Shown in pieces: positions 53,187-62,168 of a stretch of 62,304 nt of DNA. The notes below the pieces were generated by a model that was not told the origin of the DNA, ran no database searches, and saw only the letters and a list, made by a program, of their open reading frames with translations. A program made the translations under genes and the position numbers. Numbering within the stretch: the stretch's first letter is position 1; the number at the start of each line of letters is the position of its first letter. The DNA comes from Chloroflexota bacterium (lineage in GTDB: Bacteria > Chloroflexota > Anaerolineae > Caldilineales > Caldilineaceae): assembly GCA_018969295.1 (NCBI GenBank), contig JAGWYN010000025.1, positions 1 to 62,304 on the forward strand. The letters run 5' to 3'.

Positions 53187-53309
53187 GTGCTGCGCGACAG
53201 GCCGAACCTCCATTGGGAGAAGGACCGGGGGAAGGATGTGGCGTCGGCGCCCTGGTATGGGCTGTTCGGGGGGGAGCGGATCTACGAGCGAGCGAGGAGA
53301 ATCGGCTTG
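53187..53309 (+). pseudogene. Fragment resembling a restriction-modification/defence protein
   Basis: One frame reads LRDRPNLHWEKDRGKDVASA then PWYGLFGGERIYERARR before running into non-family sequence. The HWEKDRGKDVASAPWY string looks like a segment I associate with large defence-related or Eco57I-type methylase proteins; this is recollection without alignment. No start or stop, so a fragment. Confidence 0.35.
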
Positions 53310-53353
53310 CGGATGCGATGCTGTTGGCGTATCCGAAGTAGGGGGATCGATCC

Positions 53354-53893
53354 ATGGAGCCAATCATTACCAAACTGATCGTCAAACGCTTCCGCAGTTT
53401 CCCCAACGAGGTCGCAACTTTTGGCAACCCCACCTTTCTGGTGGGACGCAACGGCGCTGGCAAGAGCAATTTCGCCGACCTGTTCAGTTTTGTCGGCGAG
53501 GCGATGGGTTCACCGTTGCAGGCCGTCTTCGACCGGCGCGGCGGCATCTCTGCCGTGCGCAATCGCAGTTCAGGACGCAGCTATCCGCCCAACATGGGCG
53601 TCGGCATCTACCTGGGCGCAATCAATGGTCAGATACGCAGCGCGCATTTTTCGTTCGAAATCAAGGCGTTGCCCAACTACGGCTTTGACATCGTGCATGA
53701 GCAGTGCGCCGTCACACACGTGGACGGCGCATGCTATTGGTACGACCGGCGCGGCGTGGAATTTCGCACTGAAGTACAGCAGTCAGCGCTTCCCACTACA
53801 AACAGCAGTTCCCAAGCCATTCAAATTGAGAACGGCTGGCCTCGCGCCTCTCTGGGGCACAGAACCCTTTTTGTGGTACAATCACCCTTATGA
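53354..53893 (+). pseudogene. N-terminal part of an AAA-family ATPase, truncated
   Basis: 179 codons starting MEPIITKLIVKRFRSFPNEV with Walker A VGRNGAGKSNF, as in AAA15/AAA_21 (OLD- or SMC-like) ATPases common in phage-defence loci. Sequence identity to the family ends at about residue 162, where the right copy of the 35-bp repeat begins; the signature and Walker B motifs are absent. Hence a truncated gene, although an open frame runs on to overlap the next start. Confidence 0.65.
53848..53882 (+). repeat. 35-bp direct repeat, right copy (holds the -10 box of the fusion gene)
   Basis: Contains TACAAT (53877-53882), which ends 7 nt before the start codon at 53890. No Shine-Dalgarno precedes the gene, so it appears leaderless. 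741 bp from the left copy. Confidence 0.85.
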
Positions 53894-56800
53894 AACGTGC
53901 ACCTATCCTGGATCCAGCAGAAGAGAGGGCGCTGGTTCAATCTGCGCCCTCTTTTGACCCAGAGCAAGCGGCCCTGTTCGCTGCGCAGCAGTATGGGGTC
54001 AGCGGCGTGCTGCTGCCTCTGCCCAGCGAACGCGACCAGAATTTCCAGATCGACACTGCTTCCGGCGAGCGCTTTGTGTTCAAAATTGCCAACGCTGCAG
54101 AGTCCGCTGCGCTGCTCGACGCCCAGAACCATGCGCTTCACCGGATTGCAGCCGCTGGCCTGCCGGGCAGCACGGTCGTGCGCACGCTGTACGGGGAGCC
54201 GATCGGCCAGGTAGTCGACAGCACCGGCGGTTCCTATTATGTGCGCCTGCTCAGTTTTGTGCCGGGGAGCCCGCTGGCCAGGGTGCGCCCCCATCGGCCT
54301 GAGTTGCTCGACAACCTCGGCCGTTTTCTCGCCGCTGTCGACCGCGCCCTGGCCGGCTACGACCACCCTGCGCTGCACCGCGTCTTTCACTGGGACCTGA
54401 CCCACGCTGCCGAGGTGGTGCGCTCCCAGGTCGAGGAGATCGCCGACCTCGCTCGCCGGCAGCAGGTGCGCAGCCTGCTCGAACGGTTCGAACAGACAAC
54501 TGCTCCACTGCTGGCCGATCTGCCACACCAGGTGATCCACGGCGACGCCAACGACTACAATGTGCTGGTCTCCAGCCACGGAGCGCTCTTCGACCAGTTT
54601 TGCACAGTCGCCGGCATCTTGGATCTGGGCGATATGGTCTACGGCATGCGGGTCGCCGATCTGGCCATTGCAGCCGCGTATGCGCTGTTGGGGAAAGCGG
54701 ATCCGCTTGCGGCCGTAGCCCAGGTGGCCGCCGGCTACTGCGCCGTCTACCCGCTCGAAGAGGCTGAACTTGCAGTACTTTGGGATCTGGTCTGCATGCG
54801 CCTGTGTGTCAGCGTCTGCCAGGCAGCCCACCAGCGTGCGCTGCAGCCGGCCAATGCCTATCTCTCGATCAGCGAACAGCCCGCCTGGGCCGCCCTGCAG
54901 AAGCTGGCATCCATCCACCCACGGCTGGCCCACTACACCTTGCGCAGCGCCTGCGGGCTGCCCGCCGTGCCCCATACCCAGGAGGTGACCCGCTGGCTCG
55001 GCGAGCAACCGGTCGCCCCGCTGCTCGGCGAGGCTCTGCACCCCCTGCACATCTTCGATCTGTCGGTGGGCAGCCCCCTCCTCCCGGCTGCGCTGCTGCG
55101 CAGCCCAGCCCGGCTTGCTGCCGCACTCGCCGCCGAGCTGGCCGAACAAGGCGCCTGCGTCGGGGTGGGCCGCTACGCCGAATGCCGCCTGGCCGGCCTC
55201 TTTGCCGACAGCCCGACTGCCGACAGCCCGACTGCCGAACGCCGCACCCGTTCGCTGGCGCTGGAGCTCTGGGTTGCAGCGGGCACGGCTGTACGGGCTC
55301 CGTTGGAGGGGGTCGTCCAGGCGCTGGGCCGCACCCCGGCCGGGGTTCGTGTGATTCTGTGCCATCCCCTCGGCACTGGGCCCTGTTTGTACACGCTCTA
55401 CAGCGGGCTGGGGGAGGGGTGCCTGGAGCAGCTCACCCCCGGCTGTCCTCTGGCTGCCGGCAGCATTTTTGCCGAGGCCAGCCCCTGCTCGCCGGGGGGG
55501 CTGGCCTGCGTCCAGGTCCAGCTGGTCACCGACCTGCTCGACCTGGGTCTCTCTTTTCCCACCAGCGCGGCACCCAGCCAGGCTGCGCTGTGGGGGAGCT
55601 TGACCTTGGACCCTGCCCCCTTGGCCGGGATCCCGGCCGAGCGCTTTCCAGCCCCGGCCCCCACGTCAGCGCAGACGCTGGCCGAGCGTCGCACGCGCAT
55701 CGGGCGCAACCTCAGCATCTCCTACCGTCAGCCGATCAAGGTGGTGCGCGGGCTGGGGCAGTACCTCTACGACGCAGAAGGCCGGGCCTATCTCGACGCC
55801 GTCAACAACGTCGCCCATGTCGGGCACTGTCACCCTGCCGTGGTTGCTGCGGGCCAGCGCCAGATGGCGGTGCTCAACACCAACACCCGCTACCTGCACG
55901 ACGCCATCAACGACTATGCCCGCCGTCTGGCGGCCACGCTGCCCCCCTCGCTCAGCGTCTTCTTTTTCGTCAACTCGGGGAGCGAAGCCAACGACCTGGC
56001 GCTGCGCCTGGCGCGCACCGCCACCGGCCGACAGGCCATTTTGGCAGTCGACGTCGCCTACCACGGCCACACCCAATCTTTGATCGAGGTCAGCCCCTAC
56101 AAACATGACGGGCCCGGTGGGGCCGGACGCCCCCCGTACGTACAAAAGGTGATCCTGCCCGACCCCTACCGCGGCCCGCACACCGGCTACAGCGCGGCCA
56201 CCGGCACGCGCTACGCCGCCTATGTCCAGCAGGCCTTGCAGCAGGGGGACGCCGTGGCGGCGTTCATCTGCGAATCGTTGATGGGTTGCGGCGGCCAGAT
56301 CGTCTTTCCGGAGAACTACCTGGCTGCTGCCTTCCAACATGTGCGTGCTGCCGGGGGGCTGTGCATCGCCGACGAAGTCCAGACCGGCTTTGGGCGGGTC
56401 GGCAGCCATTTTTGGGGCTTTCAAAGTCAGGGGGTGGTGCCTGATATTGTGACCATGGGCAAGCCCGCCGGCAACGGCCACCCGCTGGCGATCGTCGCCA
56501 CCACCCCCGAGATCGCTGACCGTTTTGCCAACGGCATGGAATACTTCAACACCTTCGGCGGCAACCCGGTCTCCTGTGCCATCGGGCTGGCTGTGTTGGA
56601 CGTCATCGAACAAGAGCAGCTGCAGCAAAACGCCCGCATCCTCGGCGACGTGCTGCTGGCTGGCCTGCGCCGGCTCCAGGCCGACTTCCCGCTGATCGGG
56701 GATGTGCGTGGGCTGGGCCTTTACATCGGCGTCGAGCTGGTTCTCGATCCAGAAACCCTGGAGCCGGCCAGCGAACACGCCGCCTACGTGGCCAACCGCC

Positions 56801-56958
56801 TGCGCGAGGCCGGGATCCTGATCAGCACCGACGGCCCCTGCCACAACGTGCTCAAAATCAAACCGCCGATCGTCTTTGGCCAGTCAGACGCCGACCATCT
56901 GTTGAACACGCTGGCCGAGATTCTGTCAGAAAACGCCCTGGCTGTCCGCCCCCCCTGA
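53890..56958 (+). CDS. Aminoglycoside-phosphotransferase / M23-like / class-III aminotransferase fusion
   Basis: 1022 aa with three modules. Residues about 20-330 are an APH-type kinase fold with the catalytic VIHGDANDYNVLVS and ILDLGD. Residues about 370-590 resemble a lysostaphin-type M23 domain (LEGVVQALGRTPAGV, LYTLYSGLG), but the metal-binding His motifs are missing. Residues about 600-1022 are a class III PLP aminotransferase with VNSGSEANDLALRLAR, CIADEVQTGFGRVG and the PLP lysine in MGKPAGNGHPLA. A 15-bp in-frame duplication gives DSPTADSPTA (440-449). This architecture is known in several phyla; substrates are unknown. Confidence 0.88.
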   Translation: MKRAPILDPAEERALVQSAPSFDPEQAALFAAQQYGVSGVLLPLPSERDQNFQIDTASGERFVFKIANAAESAALLDAQNHALHRIAAAGLPGSTVVRTLYGEPIGQVVDSTGGSYYVRLLSFVPGSPLARVRPHRPELLDNLGRFLAAVDRALAGYDHPALHRVFHWDLTHAAEVVRSQVEEIADLARRQQVRSLLERFEQTTAPLLADLPHQVIHGDANDYNVLVSSHGALFDQFCTVAGILDLGDMVYGMRVADLAIAAAYALLGKADPLAAVAQVAAGYCAVYPLEEAELAVLWDLVCMRLCVSVCQAAHQRALQPANAYLSISEQPAWAALQKLASIHPRLAHYTLRSACGLPAVPHTQEVTRWLGEQPVAPLLGEALHPLHIFDLSVGSPLLPAALLRSPARLAAALAAELAEQGACVGVGRYAECRLAGLFADSPTADSPTAERRTRSLALELWVAAGTAVRAPLEGVVQALGRTPAGVRVILCHPLGTGPCLYTLYSGLGEGCLEQLTPGCPLAAGSIFAEASPCSPGGLACVQVQLVTDLLDLGLSFPTSAAPSQAALWGSLTLDPAPLAGIPAERFPAPAPTSAQTLAERRTRIGRNLSISYRQPIKVVRGLGQYLYDAEGRAYLDAVNNVAHVGHCHPAVVAAGQRQMAVLNTNTRYLHDAINDYARRLAATLPPSLSVFFFVNSGSEANDLALRLARTATGRQAILAVDVAYHGHTQSLIEVSPYKHDGPGGAGRPPYVQKVILPDPYRGPHTGYSAATGTRYAAYVQQALQQGDAVAAFICESLMGCGGQIVFPENYLAAAFQHVRAAGGLCIADEVQTGFGRVGSHFWGFQSQGVVPDIVTMGKPAGNGHPLAIVATTPEIADRFANGMEYFNTFGGNPVSCAIGLAVLDVIEQEQLQQNARILGDVLLAGLRRLQADFPLIGDVRGLGLYIGVELVLDPETLEPASEHAAYVANRLREAGILISTDGPCHNVLKIKPPIVFGQSDADHLLNTLAEILSENALAVRPP

Positions 56959-57193
56959 AGCTGGCGGATGCTGGAGATAGAACTCCTTGGCTGCGCCCGG
57001 CAAAATCCAGCCTGGCGCCTTCCGGTCGAATCGGCTCAACAGCCCCTGCCGTCTGGCAACAGGTGTGTTGGCGACATGGCAGTTGCACCAGACAGCGTTT
57101 TTGGCTGATTCGCTGGAATGACAGCCTGCATAAGGTCGTCCAGTACGCCAACTACCCGTTCAAGCAACACAAGCAGGTCGGGGTCGTCGGGGG
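56959..57193. other. No recognisable gene
   Basis: Short frames on both strands carry no family similarity. Next to the right is a transposase fragment. Confidence 0.4.
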
Positions 57194-57598
57194 TCAAACG
57201 CCGCAGCGAGGAGCCGTCCCAACAGGTGGTCTCGATGATCGTGGGTGGCTCCAGCCGTTGAATGAGACGACGGTGGTCAGTTGAATGCCCCGTTGCTGCA
57301 TCTGGCGCTGGAGGAGGGTGTAGGCGAGCAGGGCGATCCTGTTGAAAAAGAGGTTCAGGACCAGGACAATGGCTACCGTACCGTAATCGACATCGCGCTG
57401 TTCTGGGCAATGGCGATTGATGAGCTGACGCACTTGCAGCGTTTTCAGCAGAGTATACAGCACCGGCAGTGCATCCAGTTGGTAGCGCATCTGGCTGGCC
57501 GTCAGCCAGTCCGCATTGCATCGTGCACCACAACACCCAACAACGGGGATGTTGGTGAGGTTGGCATACCAGTGTGTTACTCTGGCCAAGCGCGGCAA
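57194..57598 (-). pseudogene. Transposase fragment, IS1634/DUF4277-like
   Basis: 134 codons; SQMRYQLDALPVLYTLLKTL and DVDYGTVAIVLVLNLFFNRI resemble the N-terminal DUF4277 domain of IS1634-type transposases. The DDE core is missing and a continuing frame shift is seen further left. No terminal repeats were found. Confidence 0.5.
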
Positions 57599-57804
57599 CC
57601 ATGCCCAAAAATCCTATCAGCCAAGACCGCAACTCGGATGTTAGATTCTTTTGTGGCAAAATCACTCAGGTGAAGATGCTCCTGCAAAGCACGAATTTAA
57701 CACTCTGACATTGTCACAGATGGGGCATTTTCACATAATGTTCCCTGTTCGATTTTCAACGTACGAAATCCAAGCTACAGAGAAAGAAACACTGGAAAAC
57801 TCAA

Positions 57805-58443
57805 ATGTCCGACGTACCTTCTCTAAAAAACACAATCATGAAATCTGACCGCTTCAAGGCTTTGTCTGATGGTGTCTTTTCAATTGCACTGACGCTGCTC
57901 ATCATTGATGTTGTCGCGGTTGCCAAAGAAGTGGAGCCTGGCACAAATCTTGCCAGTCACTTGATCCACCATTGGGGAACGGGAGCCGCGTACCTTATCG
58001 GTTTCTTAACAATTTTCGTCTGCTGGGTGAACCATCACGCTGTCTTGGATGCGACTGAACACGCAAATCGTGCTCTCCTCTGGGTTGGGGGCCTGCAGCT
58101 AGCACTCGTCTCTGCAGTGCCGCTTCCGACAGCACTTCTTGCCGAGCATATAACGGACAGCGACAGCCACACAGCGTTTTTCATGTATGGGGTCACTTTT
58201 TTCTTGATGGCTGCCTCTTTCTGGGCGTTAAGCTTCACTGCATTGCGTGACAGTCTAACACGCAACGAAAATGACCGTGTAACTCTGACCTACCTGAAGC
58301 GCGCGTATCTGATTGCCATTGCGTGGAATATTCTTTGTATGCTAGCGCTGCAGATAAATCTCCTCGTAGCGCTGCCAATGTGGGTGGCCATGTTCTGGGT
58401 GTTCGCATTTCCGATCGAGTTTGCTCGCTTCTTGCACAAGTGA
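57805..58443 (+). CDS. TMEM175-family (DUF1211) membrane protein, potassium channel-like
   Basis: 212 aa with six hydrophobic helices. The TMEM175 signature RFKALSDGVFSIALTLLIID lies at residues about 15-34 (bacterial consensus R..xFSDGV..I..TLL.L), followed by FLTIFVCWVNHHAVLDATE. Bacterial TMEM175 forms potassium leak channels. The ATG at 57805 or the one 33 bp later could be used; neither has a clear ribosome binding site. Lower GC than the operons to the left, and flanked by IS debris, so probably transferred. Confidence 0.8.
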   Translation: MSDVPSLKNTIMKSDRFKALSDGVFSIALTLLIIDVVAVAKEVEPGTNLASHLIHHWGTGAAYLIGFLTIFVCWVNHHAVLDATEHANRALLWVGGLQLALVSAVPLPTALLAEHITDSDSHTAFFMYGVTFFLMAASFWALSFTALRDSLTRNENDRVTLTYLKRAYLIAIAWNILCMLALQINLLVALPMWVAMFWVFAFPIEFARFLHK

Positions 58444-58504
58444 GTGCAGAAGACCTGCTTCGTTGTCTTGTGGGTAAAGATGCCTGTGCGCGTATCGGCT
58501 AAAA

Positions 58505-59952
58505 CCATTGGTCAGAAATTAAGGAATTGCGGCATTTGTCAACTCCCAGAGAAAAACAAAGATCGATGGCTTGTCCCGATTTCGACGTCGTTTGAGGATG
58601 CCGTAGCGTTCAGCATTGGCAGCAAGAAAAAGGACGACATCTGTCGCTTTTTGCTGGTGATAGGCCTGTGCGAAGTAAGGTAGACTGCGAAAGACCATTT
58701 CGAGCGAGAGGGCAGAGAATCTTTGGTTCAGAGCTTCTGCCACAGCATCGGTCAAATCAACCAGGACAGCAAAAAAATCCAGGTGGCAGCGACCTGCATT
58801 TCAACAGCATTTTGTGCGCCACCCCAGAAATAGGCCAGACCGGGCAGGCGCTTGACTGTATGATAAGCATCTTCGATGCGCCATCGTTGCCAATAGAGTG
58901 AAACCAGATAACGAACGGGAAGCTTTTTATCGTCGAGTTCGTTGCTGAGAGAACGGTACCAGTTGCCCCGATAGAGCACTTTCACAAGCCGAACTTCTTG
59001 TCTCTGTTCACGGCTGCCGATCCAGACCACTTCATCCTGCACGGCAACACTCTGGAAGAGGGTGCACTTCACTTGATAGGAGAGATTCGATTTGGCACGC
59101 GTAATAAAAGTGACTTTTGCTTCTGTCAGTTCAGCAAAGACCTGTAAGTTGGTGAAGCCCAGGTCAAAAAGTAGCAGACTTCCAGCTTTCAAAGAGGGAA
59201 TAATCTTGGGCCAGAAACGCTGGTCATGAGCGTCAGCGTCCGGTTCGTACCAGATATGACGTTGAACCATCACAGATTGTAACTTCACTGTATTGTTTGG
59301 ATGCCCAGGCCACTTCAGGTGGCAAAAGACGTTTTCGCTCTCTCCAGCGTTGTAGCATCAAGGGGAGCAACTCAAACAACACACGCCAGAACAGATCGGA
59401 TGGCAAAGTACGCAATCGTGATGCAATCGCCTTGTCTGTCAGGTTGGCGATTGGTTTTACCCAGAGCAACGTTTCTTGTTACACGATGCGCGTCAAGTCG
59501 AAGATGCTACCGATCTGACGCCAGATCATGCTCAAGACCAGAGCGACCATCACGGGCAATGTCAGCGTTCGTTCACGTAGACCCATTTTATGAAAAATTT
59601 CTACTTGTGCCAACGTCGCAGGGTGCACCAGTTCTGTGATTCGTTCCGAGATCACTTCATCTGGTGGGGTGCTCATTAATCGCTTGCTCTGGTCGCGCTG
59701 GATAGCACGTGTGTGCCGAACGGTGCTTCTCTTGGGAGCAGTCTTTGCTTTTGTGTTGGTTTCAGAATTGTTTGTCATGTCAAAATTCTACCACAAGCTT
59801 GAATTTGACGTGTTCGCAAATATTTTTGCTCAACCCACTAAAGGATAGTCAAAAAATTTAAGGTTACAAAACTGATTCGCTCTAAATTTTTAAGGTTTTT
59901 GATGCACAATTGACTTGACAATTCCTGAAAATCCTTAATTTCCGACCAATGG
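58505..59952 (-). mobile_element. IS4-like insertion sequence, inactive
   Basis: 21-bp terminal inverted repeats with one mismatch: CCATTGGTCAGAAATTAAGGA at the left end; the right end at 59932-59952 is its complement apart from one base. The 1448-bp element encloses one broken transposase gene. No matching target duplication is visible, so insertion is old or the flanks were rearranged. AT-richer than the surrounding genes. Confidence 0.75.
58519..59778 (-). pseudogene. IS4-family transposase, frameshifted into four pieces
   Basis: Consecutive minus-strand frames give MTNNSETNTKAKTAPKRSTV (59778 on), KAIASRLRTLPSDLFWRVLF (59469 on), VTICDGSTS (first Asp region), LLLFDLGFTNLQVF (second Asp) and YWQRWRIEDAYHTVKRLPG, the Y-R-E-K region with the catalytic Glu. 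The C-terminal piece ends at 58519. At least three frameshifts or stops separate them, so no functional enzyme is made. Confidence 0.8.
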
Positions 59953-60294
59953 CGTAAGTCCTATAACTGTGTTCAGCGATAAGGCAATTCAACAGGAAAT
60001 GGAGCGGGATGACCAATTTTTTTTGCCAATTCGGTATTCATTGTCCACACAGACTTCGTCCATTCCATAAATTGCTCTTTAGAAATGGTATACTAATAAA
60101 CATGGGCACAAGTACACCCGTGGTAGGGACAATCAATACATTGTGTCTTGCCGCGTCACGTGAGCAAGACACAATGTACTGATGTCCTTACGAGAATGGT
60201 AGCATCACTGGCAGCACTTGCGCCTCTGTGTACTAGCGGCTGTGATTGACAGCGGGAAGACGATCTTCTATCGCATGTGCTGGAGGAAGTCACC
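59953..60294. other. AT-rich intergenic DNA with a MITE-like hairpin, no gene
   Basis: About 340 bp lying between the IS end and the DUF5678 gene. Apart from the 60123-60191 inverted repeat I see no gene. Confidence 0.5.
60123..60191. mobile_element. MITE-like inverted repeat
   Basis: 69 bp: near-perfect arms of about 28 bp (inner 15 bp TACATTGTGTCTTGC exact) around a 12-nt loop. The outer ends read GTAGGGACA and TGTCCTTAC. It is compact, non-coding and strongly foldable, as in miniature elements; it could equally be a stable RNA hairpin. Confidence 0.5.
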
Positions 60295-60768
60295 GTGACG
60301 GTTACGCTTCAACTCGATGACGCCATCTGGCGGCGCGCCAGCCACTTTGCGCAGCAACAGGATCAAGCAGTGGCGGATGTGCTGGTGGAGTGGCTGGCCG
60401 AGACGCTGCCGGCGCCAGCAAACGGTGAGGCTGCGTCTGTCAACGCCGGTGCAGACGACGCCGTCACACGCGAAATGCAGGCGTACATCACCCTTCATCC
60501 ACAGATCAAAACGCAGTATGGGGGGAGCTATGTCGTCATTCTCGACGGCAAGCTGGTCGACCATGGCGCCGACTACGCGGCGCTTTTTGACCGTATCGAT
60601 GCGCGCTACCCGGATACGTTTGTCTGGCTGACGCGGGTTGAAGACGAGCCGATCAAGACAATGGCTTTTCCGCCGTCCAACCGCCATCATCAGAACTATG
60701 GGGCGTGGCATCGCCAATGGCAGGAAAACGAGACAGAACGGCGAGAACCGGCTATTGGAATTGGTTGA
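60295..60768 (+). CDS. DUF5678-like small protein
   Basis: 157 aa from the GTG at 60295, which has GGAGGAA 7 nt upstream (an earlier GTG adds six residues). The N-terminus reads like a ribbon-helix-helix or CopG-like segment (MTVTLQLDDAIWRRASHFAQ). The C-terminal half YGGSYVVILDGKLVDHGADY resembles DUF5678. I infer an antitoxin-like or accessory role from the neighbours, not from motif proof. Confidence 0.55.
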   Translation: MTVTLQLDDAIWRRASHFAQQQDQAVADVLVEWLAETLPAPANGEAASVNAGADDAVTREMQAYITLHPQIKTQYGGSYVVILDGKLVDHGADYAALFDRIDARYPDTFVWLTRVEDEPIKTMAFPPSNRHHQNYGAWHRQWQENETERREPAIGIG

Positions 60769-60830
60769 CGGGACATTGGTGCGGAGCTGGCGCAGGCTAC
60801 GCTACGCTTGACGAGCAGGGAGCACTCACT

Positions 60831-61172
60831 ATGATACAAATGACCATGCAGGTGCCCGACCAACTGGCGGCGGAGCTGCTGCCCGCTCAGCGTTGGCTGC
60901 CGCTCTTGCTTGAGCTTGGGCTGGCGCGGCTGGAGACGCCCGCCCGCACGACCGCCAATGAGATCATCACCTTTCTATTGGGCAACCCGTCACCGGCGGA
61001 GCTACTGAACTATCATGTCTCCGATCGGGCGCAGGTGCGCCTCCAACGCTTGTTGGCGCTCAACGCCGCGGGGCTGGCAGACGCCGCTGAGCAGCAAGAA
61101 CTCGACGAGCTGCTGCGCATCGAGCACCTGTTGATCAAGGCGAAAGCTCAGCTTGCGGCGCAGCATGGGTAG
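60831..61172 (+). CDS. Small helical protein, unknown
   Basis: 113 aa starting at ATG 60831 (AGGGAG upstream). Leu/Ala-rich amphipathic helices (QVPDQLAAELLPAQRWLPLL, NEIITFLLGNPSPAELLNYH), no known motif. It lies 8 bp before the HNH gene and 62 bp after the DUF5678 gene, so the three form one operon. Confidence 0.6.
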   Translation: MIQMTMQVPDQLAAELLPAQRWLPLLLELGLARLETPARTTANEIITFLLGNPSPAELLNYHVSDRAQVRLQRLLALNAAGLADAAEQQELDELLRIEHLLIKAKAQLAAQHG

Positions 61173-61180
61173 GATGACTG

Positions 61181-61597
61181 ATGGCCGGGAAAGTATCTAC
61201 TGAACTACGCCGGCTAACCGCCGAACGCGCACATTTCTGTTGTGAGTACTGCCTGCTTCCACAGGATTTCGCCACACATCGCCATGAACCCGATCATATC
61301 GTGCCGGTGCAGCATGGTGGTGCCAGTGAGTCAGACAATCTGGCGTTTGCCTGTTTCAGTTGTAATCGCTATAAAGGACCAAATGTTGGCTCCTATGACC
61401 CGCTGACAGGGGAATTCACACCGTTTTTTAATCCCAGAACCAAACAATGGCGATACCATTTCCGGTTCGTGGGCGCAACTATTGAAGGGGTGACGCCCGA
61501 AGGACGCGTAACTGCCAAGATTTTGCGATTCAACGACGATGACCGTGTCGCTGAACGACGCCTGTTGATCCAGGCAAGGCTCTACCCATCTACCTGA
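61181..61597 (+). CDS. HNH endonuclease
   Basis: 138 aa with a complete HNH/zinc finger nuclease core: CEYCLLP, HEPDHIVPVQHGGASESDNL and CFSCNRYKG. No DNA-binding extension. Such short HNH proteins occur in mobile elements, in defence and toxin loci; the neighbourhood of hsdR and transposases fits either. It is intact and well translated (AGGAT upstream). Confidence 0.85.
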   Translation: MAGKVSTELRRLTAERAHFCCEYCLLPQDFATHRHEPDHIVPVQHGGASESDNLAFACFSCNRYKGPNVGSYDPLTGEFTPFFNPRTKQWRYHFRFVGATIEGVTPEGRVTAKILRFNDDDRVAERRLLIQARLYPST

Positions 61598-61640
61598 GTC
61601 CGAGCCGTTATGTCGCCAGCAACGACATTGAGTCATCCCG

Positions 61641-61964
61641 ATGACCCGCATCACCGAGAAGCGCGACATTCAAGACCGCCTCCTCCACTACCTGCAAGGG
61701 CAGCAGTGGACCTTCATCCCGCGCGACGACCTGCCAGCCTGGCGCGGTCACGACGACCGCGAGCCGTTCCTGGTCGACGTGCTGCGCCGCCAGCCCGAAC
61801 TCGACAACCCGACCATTCTGATTGTGGTTGACCGGCTTGAGTTGGAATCACAGATGCTCCAAAATCTGGAAGCGTTCGGCCTGCCCGCCATCCGCGCCGA
61901 GAGCCGCACGCACCTGGCGCAGTGGCTGGCCGCCGACACGCGCGGAGTCCTCGTCACCACCGTT
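61641..61964 (+). pseudogene. Remnant of a type I restriction enzyme R subunit (HsdR)
   Basis: 108 codons combine the extreme N-terminus (MTRITEKRDIQDRLLHYLQG, FIPRDDLPAWRGHDDREPFL) directly with a far-downstream helicase segment (NPTILIVVDRLELESQMLQN, FGLPAIRAESRTHLAQWLAA, DTRGVLVTTV). The 250 or so residues between, including the nuclease core and Walker A, are gone. The 3' side is cut off by a TnpB fragment. Confidence 0.75.
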
Positions 61965-61973
61965 CTCTTGGAC

Positions 61974-62168
61974 CTAGACGAACATCTCACCAGGAGGCGC
62001 TTGTTGCCAGGTTCCTGCTTCACCGACCACAGCCTGAGCGATGTCGCCAGGACGTACAGGCTCTCCACAGGCGTTCATTTCCGTGGAACTCACGGTATGT
62101 TTCAGAGGAATGGCGGCGTTCAGATCTCTGTCCATTGTCTGGCCGCACGCCTCACACACGAAACTCAC
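61974..62168 (-). pseudogene. C-terminal fragment of an IS605-type TnpB (OrfB)
   Basis: FVCEACGQTMDRDLNAAIPL and SSTEMNACGE are the TnpB C-terminal zinc-finger half and RuvC III Asp region. Only 64 codons remain; everything upstream is replaced by another transposase fragment at about 62165. No guide RNA region can be assigned. Confidence 0.75.

Noticed and set aside
60753..60812. Frame reading ELVDGTLVRSWRRLRYA after the DUF5678 gene, possibly the tail of another gene.
   Set aside because: No start, only 20 codons and no family I can name.
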